Below are positions 43,901 to 54,901 of a DNA stretch of 64,000 nucleotides, in pieces. Below the pieces are notes generated by a model, which ran no database searches, had not been told where the DNA came from, and worked only from the letters and a program-made list of their open reading frames with translations. Source of the DNA: Malurus cyaneus samueli. Lineage: Eukaryota > Chordata > Aves > Passeriformes > Maluridae. The first letter of the stretch is position 1; the number at the start of each line of letters is the position of its first letter. The stretch spans positions 9,986,313 through 10,050,312 of the forward strand of contig CM019214.1 of the NCBI GenBank assembly GCA_009741485.1, in the 5' to 3' direction. The position numbers and the translations under genes are program-made.

Positions 43901-45463
43901 ATGCTCGCGGAGGGGGCGAACCCAACTGTGCCCCTGCCATGGAGCAGCCAGACCCGTGGTGAGGCCCCAGGTGAAGCCAGCCCTGGAGGGAGAGGGGACG
44001 GAGGGAGCTGGGATGGGGCCCGAGGCAGCTGCGGGGACCAGGGCCCTGTAGCCCCTGATGTGCCAGGGCAGTCACCTCCTTGCCCCCCGGCCGGCAGAAG
44101 CCAGGGCCCGGCCCCGCACAGCCCCTGCGGCCCCACAGACCCGTGGGGGCTCAACGAGCTCCTCGAGCAGTGGGGGCGGCTGGAGCAGCCAGAGTGGGAC
44201 TGGGACTGCGAGGAGGGACAGGGGGAACCCTCCATGGGCCAGGAGCTTCCCCAGTGGAGAGAGCTCTACCCGGGGTTATTTGGGACTCCCCAAGAGCTCT
44301 CCGAAGGGGAAGTCGGTCAAGACCCAGATCTGGCCCCAAGGGGAGGCAGCAGCGACAAAGAGGAGCCGCAGGAGGACTGGGAGTGCGTCACCATCCGCAC
44401 CCTCGGGGTCAGCCCCGAGTACCCCCAGCTCCTGCAGGACCCCGACGCTGCTCCCCAGGACTCGGCCACGGCAGCAGCTTCTCCTGCCTTGGCTGAGCAG
44501 GTGAAGGCAGCAGCGGCACAGAGCCGGGGCCCTGCCCCGCACAGCCCCCGCTGCCCCCCGGGCCCCTCAGCTCCCCGGCCGGGAGCCCTCAGGGAGCAGC
44601 GGGAGGGGGCAGCGCAGGGGGCAGAGCTGCCAGGGCCACACACGGGGCAGGGGGGCTTGGCCACCGAGAGGGCAAACTGGGAACACGCCATGGACCCAGA
44701 GCCGTTCCAGAGGGAAGAGGAGACGGACAAAGAGCTGTCCCTCGGAGCTGAGAGTTCCGATTGGGAACTCTGCCCTGACCAAGAGCTCTCAGAAGGGCAA
44801 GTTAGACTGGAGCCAGCAATGTTCCCAGAAGAAGATTCCTGTGACCAAGGCCCTTGGGAACTCTCCACTGGCCGAAAGCTCTTGGAAGGGGGAGTCAGAG
44901 CAGCTCCAGCGCTGTCCAAGACGAGATTGAGAGTACCAAGAGGAGCCGGGAGGATTTGGAACGGATCACCATCCACACGCTCTGGGTCACCCCAGTACCC
45001 GCAGCTCCTGCAGCCCCCCAAGCCCTGCTCCCCCCCGGCCCTCAGCTCCCAGCCCGGAGCCAGGCTGCCCCCAGGCTCGCCGTCCCGCTTGAGGCGGGCG
45101 CTGCGGGCGCTGCGGGGGCTGTTCCGCTGGCCCTGCCTGAGGGCACCGCCGGACGAGCAGCGCCCGCTGCCAGCGCCAGCCCGGGCCCCGCAGGTGGCGG
45201 CTGCACCGGAGCCCGCCCGGCGTCCTGAGGGAGCCGCACGGGCGGCCTTTGCCTGCACGGCTCCATCCAGGCTGAGCAGGACTGCCGCACAAACCAGCCT
45301 GCTATCGCAATGCAACTTTGCTTTAGGAAACCGCAGGAGTAAGGAAAAAAACCACAAAAAATCCCCACCAAAAAACCAAAAAAATCCCCCCAAGAAACAA
45401 GCAGACGAAAAAAAGAATAAGAGGAGCAATAGGAATAAGTTTGAGAAGACTATGAAGAAATAG
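43901..45463 (+). CDS. Unrecognised 520-codon open frame in a GC-rich island
   Basis: I do not recognise this protein. The frame begins at an ATG with G at -3 and runs 520 codons with no intron needed. Residues 1-70 are Gly/Pro-rich. Two diverged repeat units follow: unit A at about 69-208 and unit B at about 210-380. Shared words are GPAPHSP (69, 210), QELSEG (131, 294) and YPQLLQ (174, 366). The units are rich in Glu, Gln and Trp (WGRLEQPEWDWD, EDWECVTIRTLGV). Residues 397-415 form a basic helix, and the last 40 residues are Lys/Asn-rich, read from an A-rich tract. No signal peptide, membrane segment or known domain is seen. Caution: high GC content removes stop codons, and a 393-codon frame is open on the opposite strand. 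The pattern (no intron, GC island in an AT-rich intron, A-rich tail) suggests a retrogene or a gene carried by a mobile element, antisense to CASK. Confidence 0.4.
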   Translation: MLAEGANPTVPLPWSSQTRGEAPGEASPGGRGDGGSWDGARGSCGDQGPVAPDVPGQSPPCPPAGRSQGPAPHSPCGPTDPWGLNELLEQWGRLEQPEWDWDCEEGQGEPSMGQELPQWRELYPGLFGTPQELSEGEVGQDPDLAPRGGSSDKEEPQEDWECVTIRTLGVSPEYPQLLQDPDAAPQDSATAAASPALAEQVKAAAAQSRGPAPHSPRCPPGPSAPRPGALREQREGAAQGAELPGPHTGQGGLATERANWEHAMDPEPFQREEETDKELSLGAESSDWELCPDQELSEGQVRLEPAMFPEEDSCDQGPWELSTGRKLLEGGVRAAPALSKTRLRVPRGAGRIWNGSPSTRSGSPQYPQLLQPPKPCSPPALSSQPGARLPPGSPSRLRRALRALRGLFRWPCLRAPPDEQRPLPAPARAPQVAAAPEPARRPEGAARAAFACTAPSRLSRTAAQTSLLSQCNFALGNRRSKEKNHKKSPPKNQKNPPKKQADEKKNKRSNRNKFEKTMKK

Positions 45464-45690
45464 TAGTAAATAATAATTAGAAGAAAAAGAATAAACATAT
45501 AGTAAGTTGAGTAAGAATTATGAGAACAAGAAGAATAAAAATAAGAATAAGAAGAAATAATAGTGGGAATTAATAAGAAGAAATAGAACAGAAAATAAAA
45601 ATAAGAACGACTAACAAAGAAGAGTGAATAGTAGTAGTTGTAGAGAAGAAGAAGAAGAAGACTAAGATGAAATAGTAGTAGTAAATAATA
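45336..45690 (+). repeat. A-rich tail running into a degenerate AAG/AAT purine tract
   Basis: A run of A with C interruptions (ccacaaaaaatccccacc) gives way to imperfect aataag, agaaga and tagtag trinucleotides over about 350 bases. The last 40 codons of the large open frame lie inside it. It could be a decayed poly(A) tail expanded as a microsatellite. Confidence 0.75.
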
Positions 45691-45726
45691 TTATCAAAAT
45701 AAGTTACACATCCATACATGCTCTAG

Positions 45727-45772
45727 AATTACAGAATGAAGGGAAGGGCCTCAAAGATCATCTAACTCCAAC
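45727..45772 (-). mobile_element. CR1 3' terminus, short fragment
   Basis: Plus-strand agaattacagaatgaaggga and cctcaaagatcatctaactc are the reverse complement of a CR1 3' end. Only the last 45 or so bases are present. Confidence 0.55.
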
Positions 45773-45780
45773 TGATTTTC

Positions 45781-45880
45781 TTCTGCTCTCTCTCTTTCTC
45801 TCTCTGAGACCTCTTTCCTATTTCTTTCTATCTCTCTACCTCCCCTCTCTTGTTAAATAAAATCCATGCTCAGTCAAATC
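45781..45880 (+). repeat. CT-rich tract followed by AATAAA
   Basis: Imperfect ctctct and tttct repeats run to about 45852, followed by ttgttaaataaaatccatgc, which contains AATAAA at 45857-45862. It lies between two CR1 ends in opposite orientation. It may be the end of an LTR or a poly(A) site. Confidence 0.5.
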
Positions 45881-45954
45881 CATATGCTGTCATTGTGCTC
45901 TCATTTGTGCCTTCATTCGGGCACAGGCATCTCTCCCTCACAGGATATAAACCA

Positions 45955-45998
45955 AGGGCAGGGTCCCTTCCAGCCATGAGCATTCCATGATTCTGTCA
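45955..45998 (+). mobile_element. CR1-like 3' terminus, short fragment
   Basis: gggcagggtcccttccagcc followed by attccatgattctgtca is the CR1 3' end in the plus orientation. It faces the minus-strand fragment 180 bases upstream. Confidence 0.5.
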
Positions 45999-48623
45999 GC
46001 TCCTCACTTCCCTTTTCTTCTTCCCTCTGCTTTCAGCTGGGAATGTGCTTGGAAATGTCCAGCAAAGCAGCCTTTGCTGTCTGCTCTGGGAGCCCACATG
46101 GCTTGGGGACCTTGTCACCTGCACGGCTCCCTTGTGAGCCACAACAGAACCAGCACCCTGGGAGCCTCGGGAATTGCACTCTGGGATCCATGGCACACAG
46201 TGCAAGGCTCTGGAATTCCAGTTTACAGCAAGGAAAAGCTCTTCCTGCCCTCTGAAAGAGCCCAAACCCAAGCAGAGCAAGAGCTGACAGTGACATTTCA
46301 TGAACAGCCTCCATAACTTAATCAAGGATTCTTTTAGGGCCTGGATTGGGAAAAATGATTTGGTGAAGGTCTTTGGCTGGAGCTGCCATGGGTACAGAGA
46401 GACACTAGGAAAGAAACAGGCAAAGAAATCAAGAATTCTGAAACTTTGATTCACTCTCCAAAGACAATTTCCTCCCTCAAACACAAACGTCCTCCTGATC
46501 TCAACAGTTATCCAGCGTGGTTTTCAGAAAGTGCTCTGTTCTGAATGGATGTAGCAGGCTGCAGACACAAGGAACTACAGAATGGCACTTTTCCTCCTCC
46601 TCCTCAGCAGAGGACATGATGAGGCAGCAGGAAGAAAAGGGCAGCTCGTGTTCACCCTTCAACAGGAATCGGGAGGGCAAAACAGTCTCATCAGCCCTGG
46701 CGCTGTTCCCATGCCCAGGTTGTGCAGTGGGAATCATTCCATTCCACATGGTTCTTTACCAGATTTTTCACACATTTATGCATGAAAAACCCAAAGAAAT
46801 TCTTGTTCACTGGTTCTAAATTACACAGTTCTTAGTATTTGATCTTCGACCTGGTTATGGATCACTTTGCCTTTGATGCTAATTTGGTCCTCATTCTTTG
46901 GTTCTCTGCTAACTCCAAGTTTGTGTGTGTGGTCACAATTATATAGAGTGCCACTAACACACTGAGACAATGCAGTCTTACCCCACAGCAAACACCAGTC
47001 TGCTGCTGAATCACTTTACCAAACCATCACCTCCAGCACAACACATCCTGGCCACAGCTCTCCCATTCCCTGCCACATTTTTAGCACAGGTGCTCTTACA
47101 GCCTCATTTTCCATCACTGCTACAAAAGACAGATGTTTTTTGTGTACAAAGGAGACAAGGACATCCATATGATAAACAATGATTATCCCTCAAATAATTT
47201 AGATTTTTAATTCCCTCTTTCATGTGGCCTGAAGTCAGGTGCAATATTTGTGTAGTAATTCTAATTGTTCAGACTTGCTTTTTATGTGTACAAACAGAAA
47301 TTATAATAGGCTTGTCATTAAAAAATAATTACTGCTTTTGTCTCATTTTCCTGAGCTAGCAGCATGGTAAAAATAGAAGCAAACCCTTTTTTCCTTTTCA
47401 AAATCTAGTTAATTATCAGAGTATGTCTCCCCAAGGTGTACATAATTATTTCATAATAGGGTAATTAAAGTCCCTTGGTCCATGCTTTGGGATTTACCAA
47501 ATAAAAAGCAAAGTCAGTATTGAATCAAAATGTACAGAGAGGAAAGCACAGAAAAATTATTTTACAAAACCTAAGTTTATAAACTCATCTAAAAAAACCA
47601 GAATATCTGCAAATAGCAATTTTCTGCTTTACCTATTTTTTTTTTTGCTGTTACCACTGGCTTTTCCACTACCTCAATGGTAAAACATGTGAGAATTATT
47701 TTTGAAGTGGACATCGCAAACCAAATTCTTGGCTCTAGTGAACAACCCAATCTGACCTAACACACTGTCATGATGTGGTTACTTCAACAGCAGCAAATCA
47801 AATGTATCAGAAAACATAATGGAGAAAGGTCAGAGAAATTGAAGAGGTACAAATACATATGCCCACACCCACTAGGAATGAATATTTGGGGAACATAAAA
47901 GGAAGAGTTGGTAGGCAGAGAGAAAGAAGATCAAGTACAGAACATGCACAAATGATCATTCCACATGCCTGTCTGAGTTCTCCTTTTAGTTGAAACCTGA
48001 CTCAGGAAGGACTAATAATTTTCTCTTAAAGGAAGAATGTGGTGATTTTGGGGCTGCCCTCCTTTTTTGTTTCTTGATGTTGATTAAAAATACCTGTCCA
48101 TTGCTGAAAAGTCATATTTTGTTCACCCTTTCAACTAAACTCTTACACTGAAACTTCCAACACAGAACTTTCAGACAAAGATCCTTTCCATATATTGTGA
48201 TCAAGTATACTGACTTACAAGAATATTTAAAAAAACTAGTAACTTTATCTAATAATAGAAAAACAGCACCAAAGGAGCAACAGTGTGGAAAAAACCCAAA
48301 ACTTCACAATTGAAGTAGAATATCCCCAGTTAGCCAGAGATGATGTCTACCAGCAGATATTCAACTTGTTGTCCTGTACCCTGCAGCCATCAACAAAGAT
48401 CATGACTGTCTTTAGAAAGCCCTGGTATTCACCACTTAGACAGTGGGACAACTTTTTGTTTCATTTGGGACAACCTGTACTTGCCAGAAATAAAAATTTT
48501 CAAAGCAGGAACCTCTGAGCTCAGGACCTCTGAGCTACAAAATCTACAGGTGCGAGCAGACATACTTTTAGGATTTTATTTGGCAAATGACAACAAAGAA
48601 AGGTAAAATCAAGGAGGAACTTA

Positions 48624-48758
<135 letters not shown>

Positions 48759-49127
48759 TTAGCTATATATTCAAGCTGTTTAGAACACAATGTTCAGAAA
48801 GATAGACACATTTGAAAATTTCTAATAAATTAATTAATCATTATAAAGAACACTGACAAGATGATATTTAATTATGTCTAATTAAAATACTCACATAGGT
48901 CTCAAAACTTAAAAGATTCCTGAATTCACATATTGATAAAAGATCTCCTTGGTCATAGTCTGAAGAGCTCTAAAGAAATAAGTTGTTTTAATGTACATTT
49001 GCAGACTACCTAGAGGTTTACATCCTAAATATTCAATGTCACTGCAGAATTATCTCCAAATGCACAAGACAGGCTCTTTCCCAGCACTACAGAACTATGA
49101 ATAACTGGAGGTCTCTACTCTGATTGC

Positions 49128-49300
49128 TCTGCTCAAAGCAAGGTGAACTAGAGCAGATTGTCAAGGCCCACACCCAGCTGGGCTCTGAACATGTCCAAGT
49201 CTGGAAACTCTACAACCTGCCCAGGAAACCTACACCAACACCTGATCACCCTCCTAAGTAAAGAAGTGTTTTTTTCTTATGCTTCAGTTTCTTGCAATTT
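49128..49300 (-). mobile_element. CR1 LINE fragment
   Basis: Plus-strand ctgctcaaagcaaggtgaac, ctagagcagattgtcaaggc, aactctacaacctgcccagg and gtaaagaagtgtttttttct is the reverse complement of the CR1 3' region (contagious order: start of 3' block, then the ends of ORF2). It is truncated at both ends. Confidence 0.75.
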
Positions 49301-52300
49301 ACTTCTTTAATAGTATTTATTTTAAATTCAGAATACATAAAATGACACTGGCGTAAATTTTAATCAGCATGTATCAGTTTGCATATCTGCTGTAGAGAAA
49401 GGCGAATAAAGAAGGAAAAGTTGCAACTAAAAGAAGAGCAGAAACCACGCTGAAATCTCTCAAAGCTTGATTTTGCTTTAAACAACCCTTTTTCTTATAA
49501 CAAATCAATCCTGCACATAAAGAAAAGTTAAAAAGCCAAACGACATGGAATTAATTTTCTTTTTTCTTTGTTGAAATTATCTGATATTTTTGTTATTTAA
49601 TCATCCTTAATTTTTTTTCTTTTAACCTACCTGTGTTCTAGAAAGAATAGTAAATTCTTGAATGAATAGCTTTGATGATAATTTGAGAAGGGAGGAAAAT
49701 ATCAGTCTGAATTCTGAAGTAGACATTTTACTCTTCTATTCTCTTCATACAATTGGCCATTGTTAAAGAATGACCTACATATGCATTTATGGAGAAATAA
49801 AAATATGATTTCTTGGTTTGAGAATATTCACCAAATTATTCTGCTACACTAGAAAGAAATATAAAATGCACTTTTTCACATATGCCCTTACAGTCTTAGC
49901 ATGAATCAATAACATTGAAAATTATAAGCAGCAAGATCAACACTCTTTCATGTGAAGCACTTAACACATAACTCAGATTTATGCTAGCCTTGGATCTTTC
50001 AGCCACCAATAAAATAAAAAAAAAAGCTGAGAGTTTGGAAATGACTGAATTTCAATCCAAGAAAAATGTTCATATTCACAGAGTGCAAATTTTTTAGCAG
50101 AACCTTCACCTGCATTATGTGTTCCCTCCTTCACAACCTTGCAAATATAATCTAAAAGCAAAATGACAGAGCAACCCTTTAGAAACCCTTATATAATGGC
50201 ACCTTAGGAAGGGCAAGCAGAACAGCAAACAAAAGTATTATTCACTGATGAAGAAGATAATTTGATAAAGAAATTAATGTGAAATGTGCCCTTAATCTGT
50301 CCATCTATTTATGCGGCTGAAATTCTACAACCTAAGAAAACAGCAATATGTCTTTCACTATGGCAAATACTCACATTTATCAGTTCTTACACTACCTTAA
50401 TGCAGAGTAACCACTAAAAGCACTCGGTAACTTTCCCTTCCATCACATTAGGCAATGATTTCATACTAAATAGTTACCACCCCTTTTCTAGGCAGAGTTG
50501 AGGGGCAGTGTAAGAGAATAAAAAACTATGTGATTCTGTGAACGACTATGGTCTTCAGAAAACAGGCTACTTTTATTTTGTCTTTAACTTTATATAACTT
50601 TACAACTACCAAACTTCACCATAGTATCCGATATCTATTGCAGAAGGAAAGCAAAGGGAAAATATACAACATAAAATTACAGAAAAGTTCTGCTTTATTT
50701 ACAGGCAAAAATTGTGTTCAAAATAGTTTATTTTGGCTGTTTCCTTTATTACATTTTAAGGGCTTTATTTGAAGGGAATTAGAACTGAAAAGAAGAAAGT
50801 ATATGCTGCCATTTCCCTCACTCCTCTGTGTAATACTGGATGAGTGCAACAATTGCTCACAGACTGAGCACCAGCACAAGAGGAAGGAGAAACAAAGTGG
50901 AAAATAAAATCTCCTAACAGGAAAACAAATGAACAGAAGTTACAGAACAAGGTTTTGTATGACTAAAGGGTCTTGGGGCTCAGAGCAGAACAAAGTCCTA
51001 TTTTAAACACAGCAGAGACTTGTTCAACAGTAGGCCTATTAAGAAAAGAAAACTAGGTATAAAGAGACAGGCAAGTACATACCACACTGATCCAACAAAG
51101 CCACAGGGCAGAACAGAGATGACGGATTCTAAAGTACATTTGGACCATGACACAAAGGTCAAAATAGGTCATGTTTAAAACCAGTAAAAAAGAAAGGGGA
51201 GGGAGGAGAAAAGGCAGAGATGACACACGTATTTCACTAAAGAAATGACATCAGCATCTACTCAATCCTTTATCAAATGCATTTACCAGACTGAATTAAA
51301 TTTTACCTCCACAGGTTCAAGAGGTAAATAAAATCCCAAGTACTCATAGAAACGGTTCCAGTTCTGAATGCAACACAAACCCAAGCAGATGTTTGGTTGC
51401 ACCAGGAGACTAAGGATTTCCTAAGAAAATTCCCATTATTATCTAGCCACCATACTATCTGTAACATCATTGTGAATATAACATTGCATAAACTATTTGC
51501 TACCTCTTGGTTAAGTTTTCCAAACCTCTGCTGAGTATCTGAGCCAAGTTGTGCAGTAATAAAGCTCCCAGACACCCATCCCATATCAAAATAAACTTTT
51601 TATATTCCAAACACCTACAAAAGATTCAGAACAACTCTAGAATCTGCCAATGGAGTAAGTTGGCTTTAAGCAGCAAGAAGTGATGTGTCATTTATTAATG
51701 GTCTTGTGTCCCATATTTACAACAGTCTCTTTCACTAGTAAACAAAATTTAGCTGAAAGAACATATCCTCAGGCAAGACAAGGTCTTGGAATCTAAACCA
51801 AACTGTCATCTTTTACTTGCTGGACTATTTAACTTCATTTGAATCCTTTCTGAACCCTTCATCTATTAATTTTCCTCTTCTTGATATGGCTGAAGAAATT
51901 ACTTTCTGGTTCATTCTTTAAGCCTTCCCTGTCAGCACTTTTTTCAAAATTAAACGTAATTGACAACAGGGCTAATAGAACTGCAAGCTTTAAAAGCACA
52001 AGCTTTTAAAGTTTCTCTGCCAGCTGCATGAAAGGTACTGTCACACAACCAGGAATAGGGAAAAAGATGCGGAGTTTCATTTAACTTGTTTAGCACACAG
52101 ACTGATAACTTTTGCTCATAATTTGACAAACATTTACAAGGTATCCTTTCACACAACTGTTACCAATAAATGTTTCATCATTTCAGTCTATTTAGAAAAC
52201 TTTAAGGTTTTTTTAGCAATTGGAGACATGTTAAAGTTTCCATTTTATACCTGACTATTTAGAGAGGCACTAAAGTTGTTCAACACAACCAAAGTTGTTG

Positions 52301-54864
52301 AAATGGCTGGAAAGTTCAGACTTCAGTAACAAAGAAGAAAAGTTCAAAGATAGAAGAGGGAATCCCCAGCCATAATCACCACACAGAGAAAATGCAGCCT
52401 CATGTGTAGATAGTGACACTGCAAGTAAATTGCTGGAAGCACTAAAAAATATAAGTGCTCTAAATAATCACATACAAAGATATATCAGTCTTTGATAGAA
52501 AACATAAAACATGAGTACCACTTAAAATTCCCATGGGAGTTAACAGCCTAATATCCTACACTACTCTGACAACTCTGAAAACACCTGATTTCCTTTCAAA
52601 ATCTGATACCCAAGGTTTTAAAACATCTCAAACATACTGTACACATTTTCAAAGTATGTTCATGGAAGAATGAATTAGATGTTCTCTAGCAGCCTGCATT
52701 ATAGCACCATTTCATAATCTTGAAAGTGACATGCACAGACTGTAGCAACCCCATCTTTCTGGGGGACAGACAGCTCCATGTTTCTTAGCAAGATGGAAGA
52801 CACACATCATTTTTATGAATACACAATTCATTTTTATACATACACCACTCTGATTTTCCACGGTTAGTCCTTTAAAGGATTAGTTCTCCAGTCACAGCTT
52901 GGGTACAACAGTGTTTTGAAAGGAAGTATCTTCATCAGTAAGCTTCTTGCTTAAAATGCTTCTTCATATTTTGTACATCAAGAATGTGATTATATATAAT
53001 GTAAACATATGTGGTATTACTGGGTTTTAAAAGGAAATCAATGCTTTGTCCACTTGACTATGTCATTCTCACCAACCATCCTCTGGTGAGCATCATGGAG
53101 AAGCTCCTGAGCACCCCAAATGGAATTCTTCCAGATGCAACTAAACCAAATTGTGTGCCTTGGAAATCTGCTTGATGTATCACCTGAAGCAAGGATAAAG
53201 CAGATACTGAGATCTCAGCCCCAGCTGTTTCACCCTAACAAACACACTGGGTTTTGTCCTAAGGATTAGCCTCTGCTAGATGTTCAACTCCCACCCAGGC
53301 TCCCAGTCAGCTGGGTAGGGGTAGAGAATGCAAGTAATAAGAACAAAAAGTCTCATGGGTTGAGATAAAGACAGGCAGATTACTTATCAGCTAGTATGGC
53401 CAGGAAAACAGCCTTGATGAAATTAACTTATTTTTGGCCAATTAAAACAAGCACTTAATTATTTGGATAGAGGGCACTAAAAAGCTAAACATGAAGCCAA
53501 GAACTTTCCTCCCCCTTTTCATGGGCTTAAATTCACTCCTTCACTCCAGACCTTTCCAGGCTCCAGCTCTGCAGGGGTGTGGGCCATGCCATGCTCAGCA
53601 CACTGCAGTGGTTCCTCTCTGCTGCCCCAGCAAGGGTTCTCCATCTGCTCAGCCATCTCCTTCTCCGACCTTGCTGTTTGCTCTTTTTGTTCCACGCTCC
53701 CTATGCTTTGCTCCAGTGTTTCCTACCCCTCCTGAAAAGGACCTTCACAGGAGCACCACACACAAACCTGATGGGGTCAGCTTTGGCTCACTGGAGCTGT
53801 CTGGGAACCTGCAACCCAGAGACTCTTCCCACAAAAGGTGTCCCTGCACCCTCCCCATTACCAATAATGTGCCAATTGCATTTAATACAGGTCTAATCCC
53901 CTTTCTGCAGTAGACATTACACACCTCTGCCTCAAATCATCCTGTAACAGCCATGTGGAACATCCTGCACAACACCAAACTTCAGTTTAGCCAATGACAC
54001 AGTACCTGGGGGTCACACTTCCAAACCTAGGTGAACTTCCAGAGAAATACTGGTTTAAACAACTTCCCTATCTCCTCTCTTTGCCCATTCTTGCTGCTCT
54101 GTGGAAATTACTTCTAGGTTTTATTACTCTAATAATACATCAGGGAAGTCATAAAAACTCAGTGCAGCCAACACACTGCAACAGGAACGAGCTGCTGGAG
54201 GTGGGAACATCCTGTATTGACATTGGCAGTGAAACTTCTATATTACAGAACCACAGCGATGTTTCTGCCCCAAAGATTAGTTCTTTTAAAAGTTGGTTTT
54301 TGTTTTTTTTTTCTTCCACTAGAGTGTATTCCCCTTTGCCTTAATTAAAACAACATTGCCTGTGTTCCTGGGACATGTGAGTGACTCCTCATCACACAGA
54401 TATATCCGACCAGTTAATGACTCGTTGCCTCAACAAGTGCTAAAAGCTTTCCTGCCTCTCCTCCCACACACTTTGGAGTGGCTGAGACTCCACGGTAGCC
54501 AAACTGATTTAACTGCTGGCTGTTTCCCCCTTCATCCCACACACATTCCTGGCCTCTGCTCCACTGTGCAGCAGCCTGGAGCTTATCACACCACACACAA
54601 ACCATTTCAGTGCTAACTCAGTTAAAAAAAAAAATTGTCTCCACTGGCTCAGTGTTTTGCAGTTTTAGCATGGGAAACGGCTCATGAGCAACTCCAATTA
54701 TAAAAGCTGACTTAAGAATTATGGAAGCAGAAAGCAAGGAAGCCTAAGAAAAACAGCATTTAGAGCTGCTCAGGATGTTGCAAAACACAAGTACACACCT
54801 TTCCCTGCAAAGTGTCTCCATTGTCACCAAATCTGTGTTGCACAATCAGTCTGTACCTTAGCAA

Positions 54865-54901
54865 ACATGCTTGAAACATGCTTGAAACATGCTTGAAACA
54901 T
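54865..54901. repeat. Tandem repeat, unit ACATGCTTGAAA, three copies
   Basis: Three perfect 12-base units plus ACA... at the end, in CASK intron. A small minisatellite seed. Confidence 0.9.

Noticed and set aside
43901..44110. Possible intron inside the GC island (GTGAGG near 43959, CAG near 44096)
   Set aside because: Joining these sites from the short MEQPDPW frame gives an immediate stop, and the main frame is open without splicing.
44317..45498. 393-codon minus-strand open frame over the GC island
   Set aside because: It overlaps the 520-codon plus-strand frame. Its C-terminal and N-terminal parts look like reverse reading of GC-rich and A-rich sequence, its start lies in the purine tract, and it shows no domain. 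The plus-strand frame is the better candidate, though neither is proven.
53491..53913. 140-codon Pro/Ser-rich frame
   Set aside because: Low-complexity composition, no domain, a second frame open over the same bases and no splice signals. Not supported as a gene.
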